The notes under the pieces: model-generated | What the model saw: only the letters and a program-made list of their open reading frames with translations | Database searches by the model: none | What the model was told of the DNA's origin: nothing | Translations under genes and position numbers: made by a program | Shown here: piece by piece, positions 1 to 10,715 of the stretch | Position numbering within the stretch: position 1 is the stretch's first letter | Layout of the letters: every line of letters begins with the position of its first letter | Assembly (NCBI GenBank): GCA_029204225.1 | Contig: CM055093.1 | Span: 3,998,056-4,062,055 of the forward strand | Source of the DNA: Diphasiastrum complanatum | Taxonomy: Eukaryota; Streptophyta; Lycopodiopsida; Lycopodiales; Lycopodiaceae | Length of the DNA stretch: 64,000 nucleotides | Reading direction: 5' to 3'

Positions 1-30
1 TTTGATCAACTTATCTATTGTAGTCATGAC

Positions 31-499
31 CAGTGTTGGTATATAGGTGCCCGGCCGGTATCAGCAATGGTATCAACAATGGTATCATAGAACATACCCG
101 CCCGGTATATGATTTTGTGATACTACGGTTCCGGACTGGTTTTAGTTAGTTTCTAAAATTTACATATGTAAATATTATTCATGGTGTCCCAAAGACATTG
201 GTGGGCACCAACAAAGTATTGGCCTTTAAAATCATATGCATATTACATTTAAAAAGGTCATGCTTTTCATTAAATGCATATTACCCTTTATAAAATGGCT
301 AATTTTAGAAAAAAATTATATACTCATACCCAGGTTTTCGCTCGGCTATTATCACCCCCTGCAATACCTAGGTCGGTTGATACCAGCCACCAGTTTACAA
401 ACATGATGATACTGATACCCGACTGTTATCAAAATTTTTAAAAAAGTATAATACCAGGACCTGGTTGGTATTGAAAATATCAATACCCACCCAACACTG
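31..499. mobile_element. hAT-type MITE (non-autonomous DNA transposon)
   Basis: The 469-bp segment begins CAGTGTTGG and ends CCAACACTG, a perfect 9-bp terminal inverted repeat. It is bordered by identical 8-bp sequences, GTCATGAC at 23-30 and at 500-507. An 8-bp target duplication and a terminal CAG are typical of the hAT superfamily. The interior has no ORF and is rich in short GGTATCA / TGATACC motifs in both orientations, so the single strand could fold. Superfamily assignment is inference from ends and TSD length. Because the TSD is itself a palindrome, the ends could also be read as a longer 17-bp inverted repeat. Confidence 0.75.
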
Positions 500-507
500 G
501 TCATGAC

Positions 508-2900
508 TTAGTTCTTTGTTGACCTAAGAAAATATTGTGACGACTAACAAATTATCACCACTCTCAAAACATGATCAATAGGCTCCCCATACAAAACCAC
601 CATCTATGGCATAGTCCTAGAGAGTTATTACCACTAGTCTACTTTGGACCCCATCTTGCCAACATGCAACAATAAGGAATGAAGATTGCTTACCCTCTAT
701 AGTTATTTGGTCAACAATAGGCTTGATGTAGAAAGTTAGGAGACCCTCTAAAGCCACATAAATGCTTTTGAATTTTTCAACATGAACACTTTGTGTCTTT
801 TTTAACACTAAAAACTATAGAGCATTATGTAGCGCAATTCTCTTGAAGCAAAACTAGAGAAGGCATTATACATATAATTGCCCAAGCAAGGAGGCATTTT
901 TTTGATAGTCAACTGGACTCATTATCCAACGAGGTTGGATTAGTCATTCAGCTTGACATCTAGAGTTTCTTTAGTCCCAAATTTGAGGCTCCCCTTGGAA
1001 ACCAAGATGCATTATCTTGAATGTATCATCCAACAAATTGACTAAATTGGTTATCTTGGCACCCAAAATTTAAAGCTCTTGGAAACCAAGATCAATTATC
1101 TTAAACCTAAAAACATTCGTTCTTTGCACTAGGTAAAGCACACAAGCCAGGGCATTTTGAGCCCTTCCATCTCTCGTCCTCTAACTTCGGTCATCTTTAC
1201 CTCACTCGTAAGGAACACCTATGGAAGCACGAGTCTGGATTCTTCATTAAGTACTTATGAGGTGAGCTGTATCTTCTAAAAGAGTAAACAATAAACAAAC
1301 AAAAACTATAAGCAATGCCATTGAGTAAACAATAAACAAAGAAAAACTATAAGCAATGCCATTTTCCTCTTAAAATGATATATATTCTGAGTTAGTTAGG
1401 GAGCATTCACTCTCGAAAAGCGTGTGCGGTCGTCCAGTTTCCTCGCCTTGCAGGTACTACTTTGACTATCAATCCAAGTTCCAACCCACCTTGCCCATTT
1501 TTCTAATCTGTGTGCATCGTGCTGCCATCAGTCGCAGCTCCCTAGTGCAGCGTTTCTGGGCGAAATTGGCATAAAATTCCAGATTCCAGAGTATGGAAAC
1601 AAACGCTTGATCATTGAATATGGCTTACACTACTCATAGGTAAATGGGTTTTTGAAGTTTGTGTATTATTTCTTTGTTCATGTATTGATCTGTCTCAGTC
1701 AGCTTATTCGGGTTGAAACAGCCCACGTTAATTGCTGCAATTGGACAAGGATTATGAGGTTGTTTGGTCCGACTTCACCGTGTACGCCGTTGAATTGAAA
1801 TCTTCTAAAGTCCATAACGTGTAACATAGTTATAAAGTAATATCAGCTAGCAAGTGCATGCTGTAACTGCTTGATCCCTTCGGGTTTCGTGACGATCTTG
1901 TCCAGTTATACTTTCAACTGTCCCATTTTTTGTGCTCAGTGCTGCAGTTTTCTATCTAGTATACGTTTTCTGACTTGTCTCTCATCAAGGCACCAACAGC
2001 AACCAGTATCTACATAGTAATTTACAAAGACACAACCAGAGATTGCTGTTATTTGATCAGCTTGTACGTTTATCGCTCCTAGAGTACCGATTACAAGTTG
2101 CCCAGAAACATTGAAGACTAGTCGCATGATTGTACTTGGAAGTGACAACAATGCCGGGTGAATGATCTGATCTGCAGATTATACCGCATGTTGTCTGTCT
2201 TTCGACAAACAAGATAAAGCTTGTAGCTAAGAAGTTGAATTGTCTTGCCATCTGAATAGCTGGCTCTTTATTTCCTGTTGGAAGCACTCAAATAGTGGGT
2301 AATGAAATTCCTCACCTGTTCTAGGAAAATTTCAGCATACTTGATTTTGATTAAAATGTATGCAATGTGGATATACAGCAATTGATACACAAGCCATTAT
2401 CCTGCATATTGATTGGTGAACTATGTCATATTTATGATAGAATTCTTGTCGGAGTCCGACATACCCGTAGATCCACCCCGGAAACAATCTCCGGCAGCCT
2501 CCAATAGTGAGCATAAAATAATATTAAATTGGATGTCGAAATCCGACGGTTCATTTGTCTGTCGAACTTTGACACCACCTGGTGGCCACGTGGCACATTT
2601 GATTTGAAGTGGCATCCGAGTTGGACATTGGATTTTGACAGCCTTATAACGCTGTCATATTTCAATGTCCACATCAACAATCCACATCACTGATAGATTT
2701 TACATGTGTACTATTGAAAATATGTATTAGAATCCAACAGATAAATTATCCGTTGGATTTCAACACTCTCCGTTTTCTTCCCATGCGAACTCCATTTTCG
2801 GGCTACCATTGTAGGAAAGAGGAGTACTTAGGAAAGAGGAGTGATCCACCAATGATTCTGGAGCTATTTTGGAGTGATTTGGGAGCCCTCATGTGATCAA
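508..2900. other. AT-rich spacer without a recognised gene
   Basis: Short open frames occur on both strands, but none resembles a known protein and none continues through a plausible exon series. Apart from a 41-bp direct duplication near 1.3 kb, I see no element boundaries, splice-bounded exon or RNA gene in this stretch. Confidence 0.5.
1282..1363. repeat. Tandem duplication, 41-bp unit
   Basis: Two adjacent copies start GAGTAAACAATAAACAAA at 1282 and 1323 and run to AAGCAATGCCATT. They differ at only one or two bases. Confidence 0.85.
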
Positions 2901-3232
2901 AGGATAGCTTGTCGCTCCAACGTTGACACCCTGTCAGCCAACCAAAGCTAGTTTGGCTCGACCGTATGTGAGTGTTGGTGATGCCTGCGTGGGGAGGGCC
3001 TGTGTACTTTTCACACGTGTGAGGACAACTAAAAGCATGTGATTGATTTTCTAAGGAGTGTGTGATTGCACAAGAAATTATCACTTGATTGTAGCAAGCA
3101 ATCTATTTAGACAATGTCAAGGTGTGCAAGAGCACACAAGCATGCATTTACCCACACAAAAGCTATCATTCACATATTGAGAAGATGCTTGATGAAAAAC
3201 TAAGTCCAAAAACAGGTTGCTCTCATGTAGAG

Positions 3233-3524
3233 AGAGAAAATGGAGCCTCACACTCGGGTAGAGAGAAAACATAGAAAAATTTCTAAGTGTTGGAAGCAAA
3301 ACTCTCATCAAGACTTGATTACCATAGTTCTCAATAGTATGTACAAAGGAGAGATCATTCAAATAGAGCTAGCTCGAGAGAGAAAATGGAGCCTCACACT
3401 CGGGTAGAGAGAAAACATAGAAAAATTTCTAAGTGTTCGAAGCAAAACTCTCATCAAGACTTGATTACCATAGTTCTCAATAGTATGTACAAAGGAGAGA
3501 TCATTCAAATAGAGCTAGCTCGAG
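3233..3524. repeat. Tandem duplication, 146-bp unit
   Basis: 3233-3378 is repeated at 3379-3524. The two copies align without gaps, with one clear mismatch (TGTTGGAAGC versus TGTTCGAAGC). The near-identity indicates a recent duplication inside the older LTR-like sequence. Confidence 0.92.
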
Positions 3525-3572
3525 TTCATGCAAGAGAAAATACTCTCAAATGATTGGCCATTGATTGTCTTC

Positions 3573-3780
3573 CTACATCATGATTGGACCCCTAGATTTG
3601 CACCTCTCGTCATAATTGGACCTCATGATTTTCACCTCATAATTTGATTGGGCCTCATGATGTGCACCTCTAAACATGATTGGTCCACATGTGATGCACC
3701 TCTTAAAGTGATTGGCCTTGTGATCTACACCTCTAAATGTGATTGAGCCAAATGGATGCATTTCAATCCTAACATTATGT
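3573..3780. repeat. Degenerate short tandem repeat, about 32-bp unit
   Basis: Five or six diverged units follow the pattern (A)TGATTGG(A/G)CCTCATGAT...CACCTCT. A shorter version of the same unit series is visible near 43.87-43.97 kb, so the array probably belongs to the LTR family and was not generated locally. Confidence 0.7.
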
Positions 3781-3943
3781 GACAACTACCACTATCTCAC
3801 TAGAACTCAAGTTTGACTCAACATAAATAAACCAACGTAATTAGGCCTACCCTCCACACATGGGAACATGCTCCACACATGTGAGATTTACATATCTACA
3901 TAATGATGAGAAATATCAAGTTAAATTTTTCTAAATCTTCACA

Positions 3944-4651
3944 CTCCTCAAAAATTAGCTTAATGAGATACAATATCAAACAACAAATTTATGATACTCC
4001 TCAAGTTGATCCTTTGGCATGAATATGTTGTGAAAACCAGCCAATAGACCTGTAATAGTACCAAATTCACCAAAGTCATGATAGGATTTCTTTGGTGGAA
4101 ATCCATTGCCAACTCCTTTGATGTGCATTCCACCAATTTGGCACCACTTCCTTTTGTTCCTTCCATGATGAAGACTTGAAGGATCCTCCTCCTTGAAAAT
4201 AGTTACAACATGATGAAGGAAACCTGAGGCCTCCATGCCTAAAAATGATCATGGAGATCAAGATCACAAAATAGGCAAAAGTGTTGATTATCAAGATTTT
4301 GCATTCTAGCTGGACTAGTCCACAAACTATGAACATTTTGTATGATAAATCTAATTTTGTAATCAAAAGCTATCTTGATCTTATTGAAGCTTCTTATCTG
4401 ATCCAGGATACAAATTTCCTTTGTGGACTCTTCGAAGATCCAAGAGCATACGTTTGATAAAACAACCACTTGCTTTCTAAATTATTTAGAACCAAATCCA
4501 AGCCATTAATGACATGAGATATGTCCTTACAAGAGGCATCATACAAAACTAGCATTGTCTCACTCCAATTTTGAGATGTGGAAATCTCATCAAAGCAAAA
4601 TGGTACATCAAATGATAGAAGAGAAGCAAAAGTGGAAGTGTTGGAGTAGAT
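3944..4651 (-). pseudogene. Internal fragment of element L, A/B-family unknown protein
   Basis: Read on the minus strand this is a decayed relative of the coding regions of elements A and B. The 4650-4440 part encodes FCFDEISTSQNWSE followed by NNLESKWLFYQTYAL. These match the repeat-2 domain of A and B (FSEI.AS.NWSKAILVEYE ... NQLESKWLFHQM). The purine-rich tract just inside the LTR is at 3944-3960. The element is cut at 4651 by gypsy element G and resumes at 10099. Function is unknown; the homology to A and B is what identifies it. Confidence 0.65.
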
Positions 4652-5438
4652 TGTTGGGGGTATTCCCAACAAAGTGTAAATAAATAAAATCCTCCAATAA
4701 AATGTGTTGCGAGGGCATGGCATCCTGCGTGTATAAGCCCATGGCCCAATGAGCACGCAATTGAAGTTGTAAATAAAATAAACTTGACTTGGGCCTTGTA
4801 ATTAAAATAAAACTAGAGGCCCAATGTCATTTTTAAACTTAGAGATCACTTTTTAGAGTTGGGTCCAAATTGGGACTCACATGAATCTTGTGATTTCTAA
4901 TGTACTTTTTGTGGACCCTTGGATCAAGTTGGGTCCAAGATGAATGGTTAGGATCATTGTGAATATTAGCCAATAAGATTGAGGGGCAAGGGCCTTCCCC
5001 ATTTTATAAAAAGGCACCATTTGTACACTATTTCCATGCTTAATGTGAAGGAGGAAACTCTACCATTTTGGAAGAGAAGCATCCTCATTTGCTATTCACT
5101 AGCTATTGCTCTTGGTTGTGTGTTCTCTTGCTTTCTATTTCCATGTTTATTGTTTGCCAATAGTGAATGTTTTTCCATTAGCAAGCATAAGGAGCATTTG
5201 AGCTAACTATACCCTCACTCTCTTTCTCTCTCTTTTTCTTCTCTTCTCAATCTCTTCTTCTCCATTCCTTCCCTTCAACCAAACTATGATGAATGATAGT
5301 GCAGAGGAGTAGAGTTAAAGAGGAGTAGTATAGTGGTGAGTAGAGTTAAGGGAGAAAGTAGGAAATTAACTAAAAGTAGCATCTATGCATAATTAGGCAC
5401 CTATCCAGTGATCTAACCTTTGTTGACAGGCGGAAGGG
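4652..5438 (+). repeat. 5' LTR of gypsy element G
   Basis: It starts TGTTGGGGGTATTCCC and matches the 3' LTR base by base, apart from scattered substitutions and a few short indels, up to GACAGGCGGAAGGG. It contains a pyrimidine-rich CTCTTTCTCTC tract in its second half. The last 30-40 bp found in the 3' LTR, ending GACCCCACA, are absent. No clear primer-binding site follows, so the junction of LTR and leader seems to have been deleted. Confidence 0.8.
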
Positions 5439-7075
5439 TTGCTTTTTAGAGTAGTTTAGGTAGATTTTTGGGAGTTTAGAGTTAGTTTTCTATATATTTT
5501 TTTTGTGTTTGGACTGTTCACAGCTAGCGGAGGAGGTGTGAGAGGGTAGAGGAGGCCCTGAACAACTTCTAAGGGCTTGAAACCCAAACCAATCATCCAA
5601 AAAACTCAAAAAACTCAAAAAACACACCAATCTGCATCTTGGAGGGAAAAAGAGCAGGCAGAACCGGAACCAGCACCAATGGATCCAATGGGCCAACTCG
5701 TACCTGTTGCACCCTTGCATGCAGTTCGGAGAGCACCACGGATGGAGATACCAAAATACGACGGATCATCGGATCCCATCCGATTCCTCTAGATCTACGA
5801 GCAAGCTTGTGAAATCTATGGCGAACGGACACCTGCAGAGAAGCTGATGCTATTTCCTATGTCCTTACTTGCAGTGGCTCAGGATTGGCTTTTCAACTTG
5901 TCAGAGGAAGAGAAATCCACTTCGGAAGCAGTTAAAGCGGCTCTCATTACGTGCTTTAAACCAAAAAAGTTCTTGGAAGACCCGTTTCTCCTGCTAAGCA
6001 AAGTCAAAATGGGAAAACAAGAAAGGGTCTGGGACTATATTGAACGGGTCAAACATCTACGATCCGAGTGCAGTGCAGCCCTGACTCCCAATCATAAGGT
6101 GATCATGTGGTTCCTAGCTGGATTACCATGAAGCATCAGAAGAGAATTGAAACGATGGGAGCAGTACGCTACTCTACAAGAAGCTATGGAAGATGCCATC
6201 AAGGAAGAGGATGAGGGATCTGACGACGAATATCCTTCCACCCACACTCCTACTCCCTCGATTGCATCATCATCATCAAACGCATCCGCTCTATCCACAT
6301 AATTGTTGTTGGAGCAAATGACAAAATTACACAAACAACAGATGGAGCAACTTACGATGCAGTTTGACCAGAAACTGAAGGCCTTACAAGGAACTATAGC
6401 AGTAACTCCACATCAACCGGAACCAACCCAGCTGCAGTATCCTCGACGAGAAAATGTATGGTGTTCAGTATGAACGCAAAACCATACAGCAAACGAGTGT
6501 CCAGTCCTAAAGCAAAATCTGAGACTGACACATAGATTCTGCCATCTTTGCAATGCAACATCGCACGATATGACATTTTGCCCGTTTAACCCCAAGGTTG
6601 TTCAACAGAAGAGAAGTCTTTATCAGACTTCTTATCCTTATCATCAAGGGGCACCTAACGTGGCACCAAGGTACGGCGCACCCAATCAACCACAATGCAT
6701 GGCCTTACCTGCTCCACCAGGGCCAGCCAATCAACAAGTGGCCCATGTAAACCTGACAACAGTAGAACAAGAAATGCAAATGTCACCTCAACCTGAGCAG
6801 CAACAGTGGTATGGACCAGATGAACCATTTATGGATCCTGCCATACATGAATATGTTTCGGCCTATGCAGCTCAAACTCAACGTCAAGGTGGAAGAAATT
6901 ACGGCTGCTACGGGTGCGACGAGGGACACAGAATTGCAGAATGTCCCTACAAAGGACAATATACAAACTCCTGTCGAGATTGCGGTTATGGACACTGTTT
7001 CAAGAATTGTCCATTTAAACCTGGGACCAGTGCACCTCTTAATCTCATTTTCATACAACAGCTATACAGGTAAAT
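5439..7075 (+). pseudogene. gypsy gag (capsid plus four zinc knuckles), broken
   Basis: From about 5577 the frame reads through a retrotransposon capsid domain: PKYDGSSDPIRFL, then YEQACEIYGERTPAEKLMLFP, then AQDWLFNLSEEEKST and a basic FKPKKFLEDPFLLL stretch. It is followed by a Gln-rich linker and a nucleocapsid with zinc knuckles CHLCNATSHDMTFC, CYGCDEGHRIAEC and CRDCGYGHCFKNC. A fourth knuckle near 6457-6500 has a TGA where the second Cys is expected (CSV-stop-TQNHTANEC). Further stops interrupt at FL*IYE, LP*SIRR and ST*LLL. In an active element this would form the particle and package RNA. Upstream 5439-5576 is leader sequence. Confidence 0.8.
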
Positions 7076-8031
7076 CCATCCACATGGACGGTAAAATCTA
7101 TTGCACCCAAAGCTGATGACGAATCATCCATGACAGATCATACAATTGACCGTCCAAGGCCAGCCAAGGGAGGTCACTATCATTCAGAGACGGATATCAT
7201 GAGATGGACAGATGCATTAGCAACTATTGACTGCCAAGCATGTCAATATGAATCAGATCCAGAACTGAATACATCTTCATCCAAATGTTACACTATGGAC
7301 ACACCAATCACATTTGGGGTGAATATGATAAACGTAGCATGGCTGTCAGCGGAGCCGATTGAGAACCCAGTGGACGATGATCTAGTCCCTTGGAAACATG
7401 CTCTAACTTATAATAAGAAGATTGAACTGACTGATGAACAAGTCCTACACCACATGGACCCAGATCGTTACGAAACCAAGAAGGTACCAGCTCAACCACA
7501 CAAAGGTCTGCTATGGCAAAAGTCTCAAGGATCGAACCACCCAAGGCACCTGCGAATAAGAAGAATCAGTTGAAGCAACGCTACAACCAGGTGATCCGAT
7601 GGAGTGACCTACCCGAAGAGGCAATAGCTACAGTAGACATTGATATTCGCAACCATGAGGCGAATGTCATAGCAGTCCCAAAGAAAGACAACAAGGATGA
7701 ACCCACCAAAATGACAAAAAAGGGCAAGAAGAAGGTGTTGGATTCCTTGAAGTCAATCAAGTTGGACTCAGATATAACGTCATCTTCTACACAGGTGACA
7801 TAAAATAAAAAAATGACCAGTCGGGCCAAGATCAATATGCTGAAAGAGGAATCTTGACGAGCTCCAGTTCGTGAGATGCCTGATACTTTCAAGAATTATA
7901 CATTGGACGACGTGGTAATCATGATACTGCAAGCCCAACGAGAACTTGATCGAAGTCAGGCACCAGCGGAACAAGTCTTCGAGAGACCTGCGCGAACACA
8001 ATCGATGAATCTTGCGGAACCAGGAGAAGAA
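7076..8031 (+). pseudogene. gag-pol linker of element G, no recognisable protease
   Basis: Three overlapping frames (7130-7573, 7513-7803, 7876-8073) cover the interval where a retroviral-type protease would normally sit. They include DDDLVPWKHALTYNKKIEL, a Lys-rich block and PEEAIATVDIDIR. I find no D(T/S)G catalytic motif in any of them. Frame changes at about 7520 and 7800 make this a broken reading frame. Identity of the encoded segment is unknown. Confidence 0.5.
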
Positions 8032-8412
8032 GAAATGATAGTGCATGTGGGAGAGCAATTAACACCCACGTAGTCCAAGAGACTACGATCCTTGCTGGTG
8101 GAATATAAAGACTGTTTTTCCTGGAGCTATAGTGATCTAAAGGGCATTCAGCCAATAGTAGTCCAACACACCATACCTTTGGTGGATGGAATAGTCCCCA
8201 AGGTAAGTCGTTACTACCGCTGCAACCCGAATTATACAGAACTGATCAAGCAAGAGTTGCAAAAACTTATGGATGCAGATTTCATTTACGAAATCAAACA
8301 CACGGAATGAGTATCTCCGATAGTTATAGTACCCAAGAAGAATGGCAAAATACGTATCTGTTTGAATCTGAAGGCGCTTAATGTAGTCACCAAAAAGGAC
8401 CATTTTCCCGAA
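8032..8412 (+). pseudogene. gypsy reverse transcriptase, N-terminal part only
   Basis: The frame reads LLVEYKDCFSWSYSDLKGI, HTIPLVDG, a Tyr/Arg-rich YYRCNP stretch, then FIYEIKHTE, VSPIVIVPKKNGKIRICLN and LNVVTKKDHFP. This is the canonical fingers region of a Ty3/gypsy RT. A TGA replaces the Trp of the usual WVSPIV motif, and a TAG lies near 8072. The homology stops abruptly after KDHFP; the palm with the YxDD box is missing, so no polymerase could be made. The DCFSWSYSDLKGI wording is typical of the Tat/Athila side of the gypsy tree. Confidence 0.85.
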
Positions 8413-9226
8413 ACCACCAGCCAGGGCCAAGCAACATCATCCAGAGGGTCCCGAATGATATCTGCCAGCTTGGCCTTCCGAAGACCGAAATCCGTGGAGG
8501 AGAACATCAATGAATTTTTATCCAAATATCTCCATGAGTCATCAAGAGACGGTTGGCAATTATCATTTTCAGCTCAGACCATCAAGGGAAAAGAACTGCA
8601 AGCCTTACTCGCCCTCCAACCACAACCGGAGTGGCGACAACAGTTATTTGAGAGAGACCTTGCGGCCATCAGGGCTTACGTGACGAGTTCGCAACAATTA
8701 TGGGTAAACGCGCACTTCCTGCCTTGTCCAAGAAGATCCAAATGGGTGGAATGCGGCACTCCTCTGGACCAGATCACACTCAACAATTTCAACTGGGCCA
8801 TCATCAAATTCGAATATGGGTGGACAACGGATGTAGACGCCAAAAGGGCTCGCTCCACATTCGTCAATCACTACATCAATTGCCCCGACCCCGCAGTCTG
8901 CGCGGCAGCCACTTACGCCCGGGACTTGGAATATTTAATGGGCATTGAAACAAAATGGGATGATTTCCTTTGATCCAAATAAGGCGCTCGCTTCCGACAA
9001 AGTCAAAGACCAGCTACCAGTTGCTCGCGTATATTACCGAGTTGGATTCCTTGGAGATCCCTGGACGAAACGATTCCAAGCATGGGTGGATCAGGAATGG
9101 CTGATAGGAGGTCACAAGTCCTTCCACACGCCAAAGGACTCGAAGAAACTGGACCGTCTCAACTTCATGGAAGACGTTACTAGATATCTCATCCACCAGA
9201 GGCGGTCCAAGAGAACGCTCTACTAA
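8413..9226 (+). pseudogene. Unrecognised module replacing the rest of pol in element G
   Basis: Immediately after the truncated RT, an open frame continues to 8973 with a compositionally different protein. Landmarks are SVEENINEFLSKYLHESSRD, QLWVNAHFLPCPRR, NFNWAIIKFEYGW and CAAATYARDLEYLMG. A +1 shift near 8945 then leads into FDPNKALASDKVKDQLPVAR, RVGFLGDPWTKRFQAWVDQEW and DRLNFMEDVTRYL, ending at 9226. Together this is about 270 residues, rich in Trp, Arg and Phe and noticeably more GC-rich than its surroundings. I recognise no family. It could be an element-specific extra ORF or captured host coding sequence. Confidence 0.5.
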
Positions 9227-9272
9227 ACCGGCAGAGTACCGAGGGACCGGCACTACTTTAGGCCGTGGGTCC

Positions 9273-10093
9273 TATTGGGGGTATTCCCAACAAAGTGTAA
9301 ATTAATAAAATCCTCCAATAAAATGTGTTGCGAGGGCATGGCATCCTGCGTGTATAAGTCCATGTCCCAATGAGCACGCAGTTGAAGTTGTAAATAAAAT
9401 AAACTTGACTTGGGCCTTGTAATTAAAATAAAACTAGAGGCCCAATGTCATTTTTAAACTTAGAGTTCACTTTTTAGAGTTGGGTCCAAATTGGGACTCA
9501 CATGAATCTTGTGATTTCTACTGTACTTTTTGTGGACCCTTGGATCAAGTTGGGTCCAAGATGAATTGTTAGGATCATTGTGACTATTAGCCAATAAGAT
9601 TGAGGGGCAAGGGTCTTCCCCATTTTATAAAAAGGCACCATTTGTACACTATTTCCATGCTCAATGAGAAGGAGGAAACTCTACCATTTTTGGAAGAGAA
9701 GCATCCTCATTTGCTATTCACTACTTGCTATTGCTCTTGGTTGTGTTTTCTCTTGCTTTCTATTTCCATGTTTATTGTTTGCCAATAGTGAATGTTTTTC
9801 CATTAGCAAGCATAAGGAGCATTTGAGCTAACCTCCACCCTCACTCTCTTTCTCTCTCTTTCTCTTCTCTTCTCAATCTCTTCTTCTCCATTCCTTCCCT
9901 TCAACCAAACTATGATGAATGATAGTGCAGAGGAGTAGAGTTAAAGAGGAGTAGTATAGTGGTGAGTAGAGTTAAGGGAGAAAGTAGAAAATTAGCTAAA
10001 AGTAGCATCTATGCATAGTTAGGCACCTATCCAGTTATCTAACCTTTGTTGACAGGCGAAAGGGCTATACTACGAAAGATCTTCGACCCCACA
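9273..10093 (+). repeat. 3' LTR of gypsy element G
   Basis: It starts TATTGGGGGTATTCCC (the TG end mutated to TA) and ends CGACCCCACA. The end is fixed by the TAGAT target duplication at 10094-10098 and by the resumption of element L sequence. It runs parallel to 4652-5438 for about 780 bp. Confidence 0.85.
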
Positions 10094-10098
10094 TAGAT

Positions 10099-10163
10099 AC
10101 CACCTGAAAATTGCTCCTCTTTTCCATAGATTATGAGCCACATAGACTCGACCTTGCCTCTCA
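10099..10163 (-). mobile_element. Remnant of element L beyond G
   Basis: ACCACCTGAAAATTGCTCC followed by CATAGATTATGAGCCACAT aligns with A at about 19291-19337 (ACCACATGAGATATGCTCC, AAATGTGAGCCACATGG). It continues L from 4651. At about 10163 it meets copia element H. Confidence 0.7.
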
Positions 10164-10165
10164 AA

Positions 10166-10715
10166 AACTTCTATTGTGGATTCAAAGGGCATTTTGCTAA
10201 TGAATGTTTGAAGAAACAAAGAGATAAAGGTAGCAAGCAAATCAACTTTACTACTAATGACAAGGATCTAGGTGGTTGTGATTATCTTTTGATGTGTTCT
10301 TCAAGTCCAATATCAAGTGGATGTGACAAAGATTCATGGTGGATTGATAATGGAGCTAGTACACACATGATTAGTCACAAGGAGTTCTTTACTTCTTTGA
10401 TCACTTATGATGGAGCCATGAAAGTGATTCACATGGCCAATGGTGGTGAGTGTGTGATTGAAGGTATTGGTTTTATTCCTATTTGTCTTTCTACTAATAG
10501 GAAAGCAAGACTTGATGGTGTTCTTTACATTCCTTCACTTTCAAAGAATTTGTTAAGTGTTGGTGGTCAAATGATAGATAAAGGATAAATGGTAAAGTTT
10601 GGTGGTGTTGCTTGTTTCATTACAAAGAAAGAAATTTTGGTTGCTAGGGGCAATAGACAAGGTAGACTTTTCAAGCCTGATGCTTTTGTTATGGCTAACA
10701 AAAAGGATGGAATGG
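10166..10715 (+). pseudogene. copia gag end, protease and pre-integrase start (element H)
   Basis: The frame begins with the nucleocapsid knuckle FYCGFKGHFANEC, whose first Cys is replaced. It continues to a copia aspartic protease, DSWWIDNGASTHM, with D-N-G-A in place of the usual D-S-G-A. It then reads YDGAMKVIHMANGG, VLYIPSLSKNLLSVG and a TAA at about 10586. The same frame resumes with FITKKEILVARGNRQGRLFKPDAFV, the GAG-pre-integrase lead-in. The Ser-to-Asn change next to the catalytic Asp and the stop suggest an inactive product. Unlike copia elsewhere in the window, no integrase HHCC motif follows. Confidence 0.8.

Larger units (their letters stand above)
2900..3943 (-). repeat. LTR-like sequence of old element L (left, 3' LTR)
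   Basis: The right edge reads ATCTTCACA followed by CTCCTCAAAAATTAGC. This is the same arrangement of LTR end plus purine tract (read on the minus strand) as at the left LTRs of elements A (18490) and B (44904). It shares several blocks with 43.5-44.0 kb: a CACACGTGTG-type palindrome, a block of AGAGAGAGAAAA with a CTCGGGTAGAGAGA motif, and the string of GATTGG...CACCTCT units. The left boundary is not determined; 2900 is a guess. The copy carries two local duplications. Confidence 0.45.
4652..10093 (+). mobile_element. Ty3/gypsy LTR retrotransposon G, degenerate and non-autonomous
   Basis: Two closely similar direct repeats (4652- and 9273-10093) flank a gag with zinc knuckles, an N-terminal gypsy RT piece and an unrecognised 3' module. 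The element is bordered by TAGAT at 4647-4651 and 10094-10098. Removing it rejoins the interrupted coding sequence of element L (GGAGTAGAT + ACCACCTG matches GATACCACATG in A). That confirms both the target duplication and the right boundary. No protease DT/SG motif, RT palm, RNase H or integrase is visible, so movement would need proteins from another element. Several in-frame stops and frameshifts show it is long dead. The RT wording resembles the Tat/Athila lineage. Confidence 0.85.

Noticed and set aside
1936-2680. Cluster of 60-80 codon frames on both strands
   Set aside because: They overlap in several frames, show no family pattern and no splice-linked partners.
3573-3785. Regularly spaced repeats suggestive of an array with spacers
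   Set aside because: Units are degenerate and contiguous, without unique spacers of constant length; it is a tandem repeat and not a CRISPR array.
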